The notes under the pieces are model-generated. The model was not told the origin of the DNA. It worked only from the letters and a program-made list of their open reading frames with translations, and did not search any database. A stretch of DNA of 64,000 nt from Stappia sp. BW2 (GTDB lineage Bacteria; Pseudomonadota; Alphaproteobacteria; Rhizobiales; Stappiaceae): positions 372,001 to 436,000 of the forward strand of contig NZ_VIRG01000066.1 in assembly GCF_008107695.1 (NCBI RefSeq), read 5' to 3'. Below, one piece after another: positions 9,678 through 18,846 of the stretch (the first letter of the stretch is position 1; every line of letters starts with the position of its first letter). Both the position numbers and the translations under genes were made by a program.

Positions 9678-10067
9678 CTACTCCTCGCGGCCCTCATTTT
9701 CCCGGTCCCGTTCGTAGTGCGCGGAAAGCGGAAACTCCGGCAACCAGGTTTCGCGGCGGATGGTCCAGAGTTCGTAGGTTGGCTTCAACTGGTCGGGTGC
9801 ATCGAGCGCGCCAAGATGCACCTCGGTTTCATCGCCCGTTTGCGAGAAAACGGACGACCCGCACCGCGGGCAGAAGGACCGCCCCTGGTACTCGCCCGTT
9901 TCCCCCTCGTGACTTACAGCGTCCTGCGGAAAGACGGCTGAGGCATGGAACAATGCCCCGTGGTGCTTGCGGCAGTCGAGACAGTGGCACAGGCCAACCC
10001 GGTAGGGATCGCCTTCCGCCACGAACCTGACATTTCCGCACAGGCAGCCACCGGTGTATCGCTTCAT
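9678..10067 (-). CDS. GFA family zinc protein (Gfa/CENP-V domain)
   Basis: A 129-residue protein of the GFA (glutathione-dependent formaldehyde-activating enzyme-like) family. Zinc ligands are visible as GGCLCGNV near residues 6-13, CHCLDCRKHHGA around residues 29-40 and FCPRCGS about 30 residues later. The ATG at 10067 was chosen because it has a GGAG ribosome binding site about 10 nt upstream and starts right at the conserved fold. It is co-oriented with the SDR gene 84 bp upstream and may be the tail of that operon. Members of this family have uncertain function, so no reaction is assigned. Confidence 0.8.
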   Translation of the reverse strand: MKRYTGGCLCGNVRFVAEGDPYRVGLCHCLDCRKHHGALFHASAVFPQDAVSHEGETGEYQGRSFCPRCGSSVFSQTGDETEVHLGALDAPDQLKPTYELWTIRRETWLPEFPLSAHYERDRENEGREE

Positions 10068-10151
10068 CTTCGCCGTCTCCTCAGCCGTCTCATCGTTGCG
10101 TAGTCTGTTCAGACCTGTCTGATACGTGACTCTGCCACGGCTGATCAATGC

Positions 10152-10892
10152 TCAGATACAGCGGCCGCCATCGACTTCCATCGCGACGCCCGTGATCATG
10201 CCCGCCTCGTCCGAGCACAGGAAACAGGCCGCGTTGCCCATGTCTTCCGGCGTGGAAAAGCGGCCGATGGGAATGGTAGACAGGAACTTGGCACGCATTT
10301 CGGGCGTGTCTTCCCCCATGAAGCTTTTCAGCAGCGGCGTTTCACCGGCCACCGGGCAGATTGCATTCACCCGAACACCCGAAGGGGCCAGTTCCACGGC
10401 CATTGTCTTCGTCGCGGTGATCATCCACCCCTTGGAGGCGTTGTACCAGTTGAGCCGAGGACGCGGGCTGAGGCCTGCGGTGGAGGCCACATTCAAAATT
10501 GCGCCCTTGCCGGCTTCCGCCATGGCCGGGACGAAGTGCTTCGCCGTCAGATAGACCGACTTGCAATTGACCGCCATGACCCGGTCAAACTCTTCTTCCG
10601 TGACCTCCTGCATCGGCTTGGGCAGATGCGTGATGCCTGCATTGTTGACCAGAATGTCGACGCTGCCGAGCAGAGACGAGGCAACGTCAGCCATGTGGCT
10701 GACACTGTCGTTGCTGGACACATCCGCCTTGATGGCCAGGCCGCCGACTTCGGAGGCAATTTCCTCGGCAAGCTCCAGGTTCAGGTCGGCGACCATCACC
10801 TTGGCGCCTTCTGCAGCGAACTTGCGCACGATACCAGCGCCAAAGCCCGAGGCCCCGCCCGTGACAATCGCCTTCTTTCCTTCAAGTCTCAT
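10152..10892 (-). CDS. SDR family oxidoreductase
   Basis: A 246-residue classical SDR with cofactor loop GGASGFG, NNAG and the active-site YNASK. The C-terminal VAMEVDGGRCI resembles 3-oxoacyl-ACP reductase/glucose-dehydrogenase-like SDRs. It lies 125 bp downstream of the aldehyde dehydrogenase gene, separated by an inverted repeat, and may share the peptide-transporter operon. The substrate is unknown; pairing with an aldehyde dehydrogenase suggests stepwise alcohol-aldehyde-acid oxidation. Confidence 0.85.
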   Translation of the reverse strand: MRLEGKKAIVTGGASGFGAGIVRKFAAEGAKVMVADLNLELAEEIASEVGGLAIKADVSSNDSVSHMADVASSLLGSVDILVNNAGITHLPKPMQEVTEEEFDRVMAVNCKSVYLTAKHFVPAMAEAGKGAILNVASTAGLSPRPRLNWYNASKGWMITATKTMAVELAPSGVRVNAICPVAGETPLLKSFMGEDTPEMRAKFLSTIPIGRFSTPEDMGNAACFLCSDEAGMITGVAMEVDGGRCI

Positions 10893-10950
10893 GCAAACCT
10901 CCCGATCTTGGTTCCATGCTCTCCGGCGTCATCCAGGCCAAGCGAAGCGC

Positions 10951-11017
10951 GAGCCGGGATCGGGGAGCTACATTTCATTGTTCTTTTGCCGCGCAACGAA
11001 GCGGAGCATCCCGGCTC
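10951..11017. repeat. Inverted repeat / REP-like palindrome between aldehyde dehydrogenase and SDR genes
   Basis: GAGCCGGGAT at 10951-10960 is matched by ATCCCGGCTC at 11008-11017, directly abutting the aldehyde dehydrogenase stop codon. The flanks carry GCGAAGCGC-like GC-rich palindromic fragments, as in extragenic repeats of related genomes. It could fold in the transcript and attenuate expression of the SDR gene. Confidence 0.5.
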
Positions 11018-12472
11018 CTACCCGTGAAACGCCGCCACGGTCTTCAGTGTGGTGAAGCCGTAGAGGGCCTCGAAGCCTTTTTCCCGGCCGTGACCGGATT
11101 TGCCCATGCCGCCGAACGGCAGCTCGACACCGCCACCGGCGCCGTAATTGTTGATGAAGACCTGGCCTGTACGGATCTTTTTGGCGAGCCGCATCTGACG
11201 CGCTCCGTCGCGGGTCCAAAGGCTCGCGACCAGGCCGTAGTCCGTGCCGTTGGCGATGGCGATGGCTTCGTCCTCATCGTCAAAGGGAATGATCACCTGC
11301 ACCGGACCGAAGATCTCGTCCCGGGCCAGCACGTGGCCGGGTGAAACGCCGGCAAAAAGGGTCGGGCAGACATAGTTGCCGCCGTCAGGTGCATCCTGCA
11401 GCACGCCTTCAGCAACCTTTTGAAGATCCGCACCCCGGTCCAGAAAGCTGGAAACGATGCCCTTCTGCTTTGACGAGATCAGCGGCCCGACGTCGAGATC
11501 GTTCAGCGCCGGTCCAACCTTCAGGGAACCGTAACGAGCCGCCATGCGTTCGGTAACCTGATCAACGACAGACCTTTGCACCAGAATGCGCGAGGACGCC
11601 GAGCAGGTCTGGCCCGCGTTCTGGATGCCCGCGTTGACCAGAAACGGCAGGGCTGCGTCCAGATCGGCATCTTCGAACACAAGCTGAGGCGACTTGCCGC
11701 CGAGCTCCAGTGTGACCGGCACAACATTTTTGGCTGCTGCCGTCTGCACCTGAACACCGGTTGCGACCGATCCGGTGAAGGAAATGTGGTGAACGCGGGG
11801 ATGAGCTGTCAGAGCTGCACCGGCTTCGGACCCGAGCCCCGGAACCACGTTCAACGCCCCCTCTGGCAAACCGGCCTGACGGGCAAGATCCGCAAAGGCG
11901 AGTGCAGTCAGGCAAGCGTCTTCCGCCGGTTTCAAAACGCACGCGTTTCCTGTTGCCAGGGCAGCGCCGACAGATCGGCCGATGATCTGCATCGGGTAGT
12001 TCCACGGCACGATATGTCCCGTCACGCCATGCGGTTCGCGCAAGGTGTAAACCGTGTAGCCATCGAGATAGGGAATGGTTTCGCCATGGAGCTTGTCGGC
12101 GGCGCCGCCATAAAATTCCAGATACCGGGCAAGCGCTACGGCATCGGCGCGGGCCTGTTTCAGCGGCTTGCCGACGTCGAGGGACTCGATCCGCGCCAGA
12201 TGGTCGACCTTTTCCAGCACCAATTCGCGCAGGCGAAACAGAAACCGGCCGCGTTCGGCAGCGTTTGTCCGGCCCCACTCCCCTGCCATGGCAGCTTCCG
12301 CCGCCGCGACCGCCGCATCAATGTCCGCCGCTCCGCCGCGGGCAATGGCCCCGATGCGTGCTCCGGTCGATGGATCGTTCAGCGGCAGTTCGCCTCCTCC
12401 CACAGGGGCCACCCATTTTCCGCCGATCAGGCACTTGGCCGGATCGAACCAAAGGTCCAGGTGCTGGGTCAT
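11018..12472 (-). CDS. NAD(P)-dependent aldehyde dehydrogenase
   Basis: A 484-residue ALDH superfamily enzyme. The nucleotide-binding FTGSVATG motif, the catalytic glutamate motif LELGGKSPQ and the active-site cysteine in GQTCSA are intact. The ATG at 12472 has a GGGAG ribosome binding site and leaves 11 bp after the transporter ATPase stop; a TTG five codons upstream would overlap that gene. Family resemblance is to broad gamma-amino-aldehyde/betaine aldehyde dehydrogenases. Its place at the end of a peptide-transporter and M20-hydrolase operon suggests it oxidises an aldehyde derived from the imported compound. Confidence 0.9.
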   Translation of the reverse strand: MTQHLDLWFDPAKCLIGGKWVAPVGGGELPLNDPSTGARIGAIARGGAADIDAAVAAAEAAMAGEWGRTNAAERGRFLFRLRELVLEKVDHLARIESLDVGKPLKQARADAVALARYLEFYGGAADKLHGETIPYLDGYTVYTLREPHGVTGHIVPWNYPMQIIGRSVGAALATGNACVLKPAEDACLTALAFADLARQAGLPEGALNVVPGLGSEAGAALTAHPRVHHISFTGSVATGVQVQTAAAKNVVPVTLELGGKSPQLVFEDADLDAALPFLVNAGIQNAGQTCSASSRILVQRSVVDQVTERMAARYGSLKVGPALNDLDVGPLISSKQKGIVSSFLDRGADLQKVAEGVLQDAPDGGNYVCPTLFAGVSPGHVLARDEIFGPVQVIIPFDDEDEAIAIANGTDYGLVASLWTRDGARQMRLAKKIRTGQVFINNYGAGGGVELPFGGMGKSGHGREKGFEALYGFTTLKTVAAFHG

Positions 12473-12483
12473 GGGCTTCTCCC

Positions 12484-14088
12484 TCAAGCGATACCGGCCG
12501 GCAGAACCGGCGCGGCGGCAACAAGTTGTTGTGTGTATGGGTGGCTGGGCCGGTCAAAGACGGTGTTTGTCGGACCTTCTTCAACGATCTTGCCGGATTT
12601 CATCACCAGCACCCGATCCGTGATCGAGCGGACCACGCTGAGATCGTGGCTGATGAAGAGGTAGGTCAGGCCGAACCTGTCGGCCAGATCCGCCAGAAGA
12701 TCGAGCACCTGGGCACGGACGGATACATCGAGCGCCGACACTGCTTCGTCCAGAATGATCAGGTCCGGCTTGATGATCAGCGCGCGGGCAATTGCGATGC
12801 GCTGGCGCTGGCCGCCGGAAAATTCGTGAATGTACTTTTGGGCATCGGCCGCGCTCAAGCCGACGCTTTCAAGAGCTTCGGCAACGGCCCTGTCGCGCTC
12901 GGCACCACGCGGTGGATTTGACATGAGATGGAACGGTTCGGTGATCAGCCGCTCCACCTTCCAACGCGGATTGAAGCTGCCATAGGGGTCCTGAAACACC
13001 ACCTGCATGCGCCGGCGCACGATCTGATTTGCATGGTGATGGGTGAAGACCGGCAGACCATCGAACAGGATCTCGCCGCCCTGCACCTCCTCAAGGCCGA
13101 GGATCGCCCGCGTAAGCGTCGATTTTCCGCAACCGGATTCGCCGACAAGACCAAGGCTTTCACCTTTGCGGATCTCGAAGCTGACCCCGTCAACGGCGCG
13201 AAACTGCGTGGTCTTGCCCCACCAGCCGTGCGTGTGTCCGGTATACTCGCGCACGACTTCCCGCACCTGCAGCAGCGGCGGCTCCAGCATTTCGTGGCTG
13301 CGGTCCGGCACGTGGGCCGAAGCTTCCAGCAGCGCGCGCGAATAAGGGTGTTGCAGATTGCCGAAAAGCGCTTTTGCCGGGCCGCTTTCCACCACCTCCC
13401 CCTGGCGCATGATAACCAGATCGTCGGCAAGGTCGGCCACGACGGCGAGATCATGGCTGATCAGCATCAGGCCCATGCCATCCTCGGCGACAAGACGCTT
13501 CAGAAGATCCAGGATCTGCGCCTGGGTGGTGACATCCAGCGCCGTGGTTGGTTCATCGGCAATCAGGAGTTTGGGCCTGAGCGCAATCGCCATGGCGATG
13601 ACCACTCTCTGCCGCTGACCACCGGAGAGTTCATGCGGATACCGGCTGAGCGGGAACCGCTCCTGCGGCAGCTCCGCCCGATGCAAGGCATCGGCTGCTC
13701 GTGCCATCGCTTCGGCTTTGGAAACACGCTCATGGATCAGGATCGTCTCGGCAACCTGGGCACCGATAGTCTTCAGCGGGTTGAGCGCGGTCATCGGCTC
13801 CTGAAAGACCATGCCAACATCCCGCCCGCGCAGGCCACACATTTCGGCTTCGCTCAGCGAGAGGATGTCCTTGCCCAACAGGGTGATTGACCCGTTGCAA
13901 GTCGAACCGCCAGGCAACAGTTGCAGCACGGAAAAGGCCGTGATCGACTTGCCAGATCCGCTCTCGCCGATCACACCCAGAATGCGCCCCGGCGCCACTT
14001 CCATGGAGACGTCTTTCAGGATCGGCAGACCATGAATGGAAAGCGACAGATCCCGGATGGAAAGGAGGCCGGTTTCGGAGAGGGTCAT
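12484..14088 (-). CDS. Oligopeptide/dipeptide-type ABC transporter, fused DppD-DppF ATPase
   Basis: A 534-residue protein with two complete ABC ATPase domains. The first (about residues 8-255) has Walker A GESGSGKS and LSGGQRQRV; the second (about 270-530) has [17 protein letters not shown] and [13 protein letters not shown]. Ordinary Dpp/Opp systems encode these as two proteins, as does the other peptide transporter at 60-62 kb. It overlaps the DppC-like permease by ATGA. Ligand could be a peptide, an N-acyl amino acid or another amide, given the adjacent M20 hydrolase. Confidence 0.93.
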   Translation of the reverse strand: MTLSETGLLSIRDLSLSIHGLPILKDVSMEVAPGRILGVIGESGSGKSITAFSVLQLLPGGSTCNGSITLLGKDILSLSEAEMCGLRGRDVGMVFQEPMTALNPLKTIGAQVAETILIHERVSKAEAMARAADALHRAELPQERFPLSRYPHELSGGQRQRVVIAMAIALRPKLLIADEPTTALDVTTQAQILDLLKRLVAEDGMGLMLISHDLAVVADLADDLVIMRQGEVVESGPAKALFGNLQHPYSRALLEASAHVPDRSHEMLEPPLLQVREVVREYTGHTHGWWGKTTQFRAVDGVSFEIRKGESLGLVGESGCGKSTLTRAILGLEEVQGGEILFDGLPVFTHHHANQIVRRRMQVVFQDPYGSFNPRWKVERLITEPFHLMSNPPRGAERDRAVAEALESVGLSAADAQKYIHEFSGGQRQRIAIARALIIKPDLIILDEAVSALDVSVRAQVLDLLADLADRFGLTYLFISHDLSVVRSITDRVLVMKSGKIVEEGPTNTVFDRPSHPYTQQLVAAAPVLPAGIA

Positions 14089-14915
14089 GTCCGGGCTCTC
14101 CTGAGTTTCGGGTCGAGACTGTCGCGCAGGCCGTCGCCCAGCAGGTTCAGCCCGAGCACGGTCAACAGGATGGCGAGGCCCGGAAACAGTGCCAGATGAG
14201 GCGCGAGCGATATCATCGTCTGGCTGTCGGCCAGCATTCGGCCCCAGCTTGCCGTGGGAGGCTGTGCACCGAGACCCACGTAGCTCAGACCTGCCTCGGC
14301 CAGAATGCCGAGCGAGAACTGGATCGTGCCCTGAACGATCAGGAGATTGGCGACGTTGGGCAGGATATGTTCCAGCGAGATGCGCGCCGAGCCCTTGCCC
14401 GCCACCCGCGCCGCCAGAATGTACTCCCGGTTCCAGAGCGACAGTGCGGCGCCTCTCGTCAGGCGGGCGAACACCGGGATGTTGAAGATGCCGATGGCGA
14501 TGATGGCGTTGAGTGCCGATGCCCCGAACACAGCGGTGATCATGACCGCAATGAGAAGGCTCGGGAATGCAAACACCAGATCATTGGCGCGCATGATGAT
14601 CTCGTCCATCAGGCCGCCTTTTCTGGCAGCAGCGGCAAGACCGAGCGGGACACCGACGGCCATGCCGATGCCGACGGCCACCAGCGCGACGGCGATGGAG
14701 GTGCGGGCGCCGACCATGATCATGCTGAGAATATCGCGTCCGAACTGATCGGTGCCAAAGGGATGTAACCAGCTTGGCGGCTTCATTCGGTTGGCGATGT
14801 CCACCACCGTCGTGTCGTATGGCACCCACACAAGACTGATCAGCGCTGCGAGCGTGAACAGCAGCGTCAAAACGGCACCTGGAAGCAGGGTTCGGCTGCG
14901 GAACAGGAGGGCCAT
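14085..14915 (-). CDS. Oligopeptide-type ABC transporter permease (DppC-like)
   Basis: A 276-residue inner-membrane permease with an N-terminal membrane segment, the HPFGTDQFGRDILS motif typical of DppC, and the EAA-like loop around ARVAGKGSARISLEHILPN. The start at 14915 overlaps the DppB-like stop as TGATG; the much longer open frame to 15356 is the antisense-like frame inside the upstream gene and has no permease features. It pairs with the DppB-like subunit. Confidence 0.92.
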   Translation of the reverse strand: MALLFRSRTLLPGAVLTLLFTLAALISLVWVPYDTTVVDIANRMKPPSWLHPFGTDQFGRDILSMIMVGARTSIAVALVAVGIGMAVGVPLGLAAAARKGGLMDEIIMRANDLVFAFPSLLIAVMITAVFGASALNAIIAIGIFNIPVFARLTRGAALSLWNREYILAARVAGKGSARISLEHILPNVANLLIVQGTIQFSLGILAEAGLSYVGLGAQPPTASWGRMLADSQTMISLAPHLALFPGLAILLTVLGLNLLGDGLRDSLDPKLRRART

Positions 14916-15862
14916 CAACGACGCCTCCTCAATCTCGGATCGACCCAGGCATACGTCATGTCGACAGCGAAGTTGACGACGATGACCGCAAAGACCAGCA
15001 GCATCACGACACTCTCGACCACGATAATATCGCGCGCGCTGATTGACTGAAAGACCAATCTGCCGAGCCCCGGCAGGAAGAAGACGTTTTCGATGATGAT
15101 GGCGCCTGCCAAGAGAAAGGAGAATTGCAGCCCGAGGATCGTCAGCACTGGAATGAGCGCATTGCGCACAGCATGGCGCCAGAGCGCTTGTCCCTTGCTC
15201 AGCCCCTTGGCCCGGGCAGTACGGATGAAATCCTCCCCGAGCGTGTCGAGCAGGCTGGAGCGAATGACACGTGTCAGGATGCTCGCCTGTGGCAGCGCGA
15301 GCGCAATTGCCGGCAAGGTCAGTGCTTTCAGGGCAACGAAGAAGCCTGCGTCCCACCCCGGAAAACCGCCGGCGGAAAACCAGCGCAGATTGATGGCAAA
15401 GACCAGCACCATCAGCATTGCAAACCAGAAATTGGGAATGGCAATGCCGAGCTGCGTGACACCCATGATGGCCCCATCAGCATGGGAGCCTCGGCGCGAG
15501 GCAGCCCAGATGCCGGCCGGAAAGGCGATCAACGTGCTTAGCACCAATGCATAGAGCGCCAGCGGCAAGGACACCCACAGCCGGTCGGCGATCATGCCGG
15601 CAACCGGCGTGCGATAGGTGTAGGACGTTCCGAAATCGCCGACCAGAAGTCCACCTGCCCAGGCTGTGTAGCGCTCGAGAATACTGCCGCCGAGGCCCAG
15701 CTCCTGGCGCAGCGCGGCCAGTGTGTCTTCCTGGGCGTTGAGGCCAAGCATGTAGGACGCCGGGTCCCCCGGCACCACTTCCAGAGCCAGGAAGATCACC
15801 ACCGACGCGGCCACAAGGCTGAGCCCGAGGGACAGAAGGCGTTTCAGGAAATATTGCAGCAT
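14915..15862 (-). CDS. Oligopeptide-type ABC transporter permease (DppB-like)
   Basis: A 315-residue permease with about six membrane segments, N-terminal MLQYFLKRLLSLG and the DppB-type motif VVPGDPASYMLG. A conserved cytoplasmic loop (IRTARAKGLSKGQALWRHAVRN) marks the ATPase contact. It lies about 100 bp downstream of the binding-protein gene, with a hairpin between, and overlaps the DppC-like gene. Confidence 0.92.
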   Translation of the reverse strand: MLQYFLKRLLSLGLSLVAASVVIFLALEVVPGDPASYMLGLNAQEDTLAALRQELGLGGSILERYTAWAGGLLVGDFGTSYTYRTPVAGMIADRLWVSLPLALYALVLSTLIAFPAGIWAASRRGSHADGAIMGVTQLGIAIPNFWFAMLMVLVFAINLRWFSAGGFPGWDAGFFVALKALTLPAIALALPQASILTRVIRSSLLDTLGEDFIRTARAKGLSKGQALWRHAVRNALIPVLTILGLQFSFLLAGAIIIENVFFLPGLGRLVFQSISARDIIVVESVVMLLVFAVIVVNFAVDMTYAWVDPRLRRRR

Positions 15863-15920
15863 GAACGCGTCGCGTGCCTATCGGCAGTCAGGTACCGGCA
15901 AAAGGAATGGAGGGATGAAA

Positions 15921-15947
15921 GATGCCCGCACGTGGGGTGCGAGCATC
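15921..15947 (-). terminator. Intercistronic hairpin after the peptide-binding protein gene
   Basis: GATGCccGCAC pairs with GTGCgaGCATC around a short loop, with one internal mismatch bubble. It falls between the solute-binding protein stop and the permease start, the same position as hairpins in three other ABC operons of this window. Confidence 0.5.
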
Positions 15948-15963
15948 CGCTTTGCAGTATGGG

Positions 15964-17448
15964 TCAGTCTTCCCAGTAGACCGCTGTCAGGTCCGTCGCC
16001 TGGGTCGGCTGGTTTTCCCAGAGCCCCTTGATCTTGGCATCGGCGACAGTCGGGAATGCGAGCTGGAACAGGTAGGTATTGACGTAATCCTTGGAGATCA
16101 TCTCCTGGGCCTGTTTCAGAAGATCGGAGCGTTTGGCCGGATCGTTCTCCGCCGTCAGATCGGCAAAGAGTTTCTGGAAGTCCGCATTATCATATTGGAA
16201 ATAGTAGTCCGCACGGGCATAGATGCCGATGTCCATCGGCTCGGTATGGCTGACGATCGTCAGGCCGTAATCCTTGCCCTTGAAGACCTGCTCCAGCCAC
16301 TGCGCCCATTCCAGATTGGTGATCTCGGTTTCAATGCCGACGGCACGGAGCTGTGCGGCGATGATCTCCCCTCCCCGGCGGGCGTAGGAAGGCGGCGGCA
16401 GCTTCAGCGTGGTGGTGAAGCCATCGGCATAACCGGCTTCGGCCAGAAGTTTCTTGGAAAGTTCGGGGTCGTACTGGCTGTTGTCCGTCAGATCGACATA
16501 GTCGGGATTATGCGGCGCGAAATGGGTACCAATCGGTGTGCCGTAGCCGAACATCGCACCATCGATGATTGACTGCCGGTCAATTGCATGGGCAATCGCT
16601 TCGCGCACCTTGACGTTGTCGAGCGGCGGCAGCTTGTTGTTGGCGGCAAGAATGGTCTCGCCTTCGGTAGAGCCAACCAGCACCTGAAAGCGGGGATCGG
16701 CCTCGAACTGCGGCAGGTTTTCCGGTGCCGGGAAACCGACGAAAGCATTGACGTCTTCCGCCATCACGGCAGCGAAGGCAGCCGTCGGATCGGAAATGAA
16801 CTTGAAGGTGACCTTGTCGAGCTTGGCCGGCTCCCCCCAGTAGTCCGCATTCTTTTCCAGATCGATGCGGTCGCCCTGCACCCAGTCGGTGAACTTGAAA
16901 GCACCCGTGCCGATTGGCTTGCTCTTGATATCGGCAATGGATTCCGGCGCGACGATAACCGCATCGCCCCAGGCCATATTGAACAGGAAATTCCCGTTCG
17001 GTTCCTTGAGCGTCACCTTCACAGTGAGCGGATCGACCACTTCGACGCTTTCGATGCCGGTGAACAACGCCTTCTGGGCGTTCTGGCTGTCATCGGCCCG
17101 TGCGCGGTCCAGGCTGAACTTGACGTCGTCTGCCGTCAGATCCGAACCATCGTGAAACTTCACGCCCTCATGCAGCTTGAAAGTGTAGGTCTTGCCGTCC
17201 TCGGAAATCTCCCAGCTTTCGGCAAGACCCGGATTGACCGAGCCATCCGGACCGAAGCGGGTCAGCCCTTCGAAGACGTTGGAATAAAGAACCGAATCAA
17301 TCGCGCCTGCAGCGGCACCAGTCGGGTCCAGATGCGGTGGTTCCAGTTGCATGGCGACCACGATATCGCTCTTCGCATGGGCCATTCCCACGCTCGCGAC
17401 CAACGCCAGGGCGCTGACCAGACCCAATCCAAACTTACGCAAACGCAT
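15964..17448 (-). CDS. Peptide-type ABC transporter substrate-binding protein (SBP family 5)
   Basis: A 494-residue periplasmic protein with a Sec signal peptide (MRLRKFGLGLVSALALVASV... cleaved after AHA, about residue 25). The family-5 signature region YTFKLHEGVKFHDGSDLTADDV is present at about residues 90-112. The first 14 bp overlap the end of the M20 hydrolase gene. It determines what this transporter takes up; the sequence alone does not tell whether that is a peptide or another amide or opine-like compound. Confidence 0.92.
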   Translation of the reverse strand: MRLRKFGLGLVSALALVASVGMAHAKSDIVVAMQLEPPHLDPTGAAAGAIDSVLYSNVFEGLTRFGPDGSVNPGLAESWEISEDGKTYTFKLHEGVKFHDGSDLTADDVKFSLDRARADDSQNAQKALFTGIESVEVVDPLTVKVTLKEPNGNFLFNMAWGDAVIVAPESIADIKSKPIGTGAFKFTDWVQGDRIDLEKNADYWGEPAKLDKVTFKFISDPTAAFAAVMAEDVNAFVGFPAPENLPQFEADPRFQVLVGSTEGETILAANNKLPPLDNVKVREAIAHAIDRQSIIDGAMFGYGTPIGTHFAPHNPDYVDLTDNSQYDPELSKKLLAEAGYADGFTTTLKLPPPSYARRGGEIIAAQLRAVGIETEITNLEWAQWLEQVFKGKDYGLTIVSHTEPMDIGIYARADYYFQYDNADFQKLFADLTAENDPAKRSDLLKQAQEMISKDYVNTYLFQLAFPTVADAKIKGLWENQPTQATDLTAVYWED

Positions 17449-18760
17449 GACTTCCCCCTTTATTGAGGCCGCTTTCGCAAGGCCTTGCCAAAAGCTCGAT
17501 CAGCGAGCGGCCCATCACCTTCGCAGAATCGAGCATGTCATCCACTCCCACATATTCGTCCGGTTTATGTGCCAGATCCAGAATGCCCGGGCCATAGGCG
17601 ATGCAATTTTTCAGTTTACCGATACGGTCGATGTGCTTCTGGTCGTATGTGCCCGGACTGACGACATATTCCGCTTCGCGGCCCATGGTCTCGGCAATCG
17701 CCTTCGCGACGGTCCGCACGACGGGCGCATCCTTTTCCGTCATGGTGGGCAGCACCCTGTGCAATTCGCGCAGGTCGTAGCGGAACTTGTCACGCTGCCC
17801 TTCAACCGTTTTCAGCACTTCCAGAACTTCCGCCTGCACGTCGTCGATGTTTTCCTCCAGCAGAAAGCGGCGGTCGATCACCATGCGGCAACTGTCCGGC
17901 ACGCAGGGGCTCGGAAGGCCGGTGAAATCTGCTTCGCCTTCCGACTGTCCGCCATGGATGGAATTGATGTTGAGCGTCGACTGCTTGGCCCCCTCCGGCA
18001 CCACCGGCATTTCAGTGCGCTTTTGCGCGAGCGCCGGAAACAGGCTCTGCTCCATTTCGTCGATCACCGCGCCCATGTGCCGGACGGCGCAATCGCCGAG
18101 GAACGGCATCGAGCCATGGGCGATTTCCCCGAAGGTTTCCAGTTCGGCCCACCAGACGCCTCTGTGGCCGAGGCAGATACGGTCCTTGTTGAGCGGTTCG
18201 GGAATGATGACATGCTGGACCCGGTCCGGGCTGAAGTAGTCCTTGCCGGCGAGATAGGCGACGCCGCCGTAACCACCCGATTCCTCGTCCGCCGTGCCGC
18301 TGATCTCGATGGCCCCGGCAAAATCCGGACAGACGGCCAGAAAAGCCTCGGCTGCGACGATGCTGGCGGCAAGACCACCCTTCATGTCACAGGCGCCCCG
18401 GCCATAGATCTTGCCGTCGATAAGTTCTCCGCCGAAGGGATCTTTCGTCCATCCGTGGCCGACATCGACCACATCGATATGACTGTTGAAATGCACGCAG
18501 TCACCCGGGCTGTCGCCATCGCGGCGCGCGACGATGTTCCAGCGCGGATATCTGTCGCTGTCACCGGGTGTGCCATGGGCCCGGATCAGCTCGATATCGA
18601 AACCGGATCTGGACAGACGCTTTTGCAGATAGTCGCAGATTTCGCGGTAGTTCTCGCCGGGCGGATTGAGCGTGGGGATGCGCAGAAGGTCCTGTGTGAG
18701 CGCGATCAGGTCTTCGCGTCTTCCGTCGATCTCACGGATCAGGTCGTCTGCAAGCGCCAT
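17435..18760 (-). CDS. M20 family metallohydrolase (ArgE/DapE-like)
   Basis: A 441-residue cytoplasmic zinc amidohydrolase of the ArgE/DapE/ACY1 group. The metal motif HFNSHIDVVD, the bridging aspartate in GRGACDMKGG and the catalytic glutamate pair in TADEESGG are all visible. The ATG at 18760 gives the usual N terminus. It is the first gene of the leftward operon and shares a promoter region with the divergent PAS-LuxR regulator. It probably hydrolyses an amide bond in the compound brought in by the transporter, releasing an amino acid. Confidence 0.88.
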   Translation of the reverse strand: MALADDLIREIDGRREDLIALTQDLLRIPTLNPPGENYREICDYLQKRLSRSGFDIELIRAHGTPGDSDRYPRWNIVARRDGDSPGDCVHFNSHIDVVDVGHGWTKDPFGGELIDGKIYGRGACDMKGGLAASIVAAEAFLAVCPDFAGAIEISGTADEESGGYGGVAYLAGKDYFSPDRVQHVIIPEPLNKDRICLGHRGVWWAELETFGEIAHGSMPFLGDCAVRHMGAVIDEMEQSLFPALAQKRTEMPVVPEGAKQSTLNINSIHGGQSEGEADFTGLPSPCVPDSCRMVIDRRFLLEENIDDVQAEVLEVLKTVEGQRDKFRYDLRELHRVLPTMTEKDAPVVRTVAKAIAETMGREAEYVVSPGTYDQKHIDRIGKLKNCIAYGPGILDLAHKPDEYVGVDDMLDSAKVMGRSLIELLARPCESGLNKGGSHAFA

Positions 18761-18803
18761 CCCGTCTCGGCCTCCCGTTGGAAAAACAGGCAAGAACTAT
18801 GCT

Positions 18804-18841
18804 ACCGTCAAACTACGGTGCCAATACCGTAGGAACACGGT
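18804..18841. promoter_or_regulatory. Four-half-site operator between the M20 operon and the PAS-LuxR gene
   Basis: Four half-sites occur at exact 11-bp steps: ACCGT at 18804, ACGGT at 18815, ACCGT at 18826 and ACGGT at 18837, each separated by 6 bp. They make two identical inverted repeats (ACCGT-N6-ACGGT) in tandem on one face of the helix. The last half-site overlaps the ribosome binding region of the regulator gene (ATG at 18847), so autoregulation is likely. Confidence 0.8.
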
Positions 18842-18846
18842 GAAAC

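Noticed and set aside
14916..15356. N-terminal extension of the DppC-like permease
   Set aside because: The extension is inside the DppB-like gene in another frame, is rich in Arg/Cys/His unlike a permease, and a TGATG-overlapping start at 14915 fits the family length.
17351..18832. Long plus-strand open frame (about 490 codons) opposite the M20 hydrolase and binding-protein genes
   Set aside because: It is antisense to well-supported genes with catalytic motifs; its translation has no recognisable domain. GC-rich codon use commonly leaves the opposite strand open.
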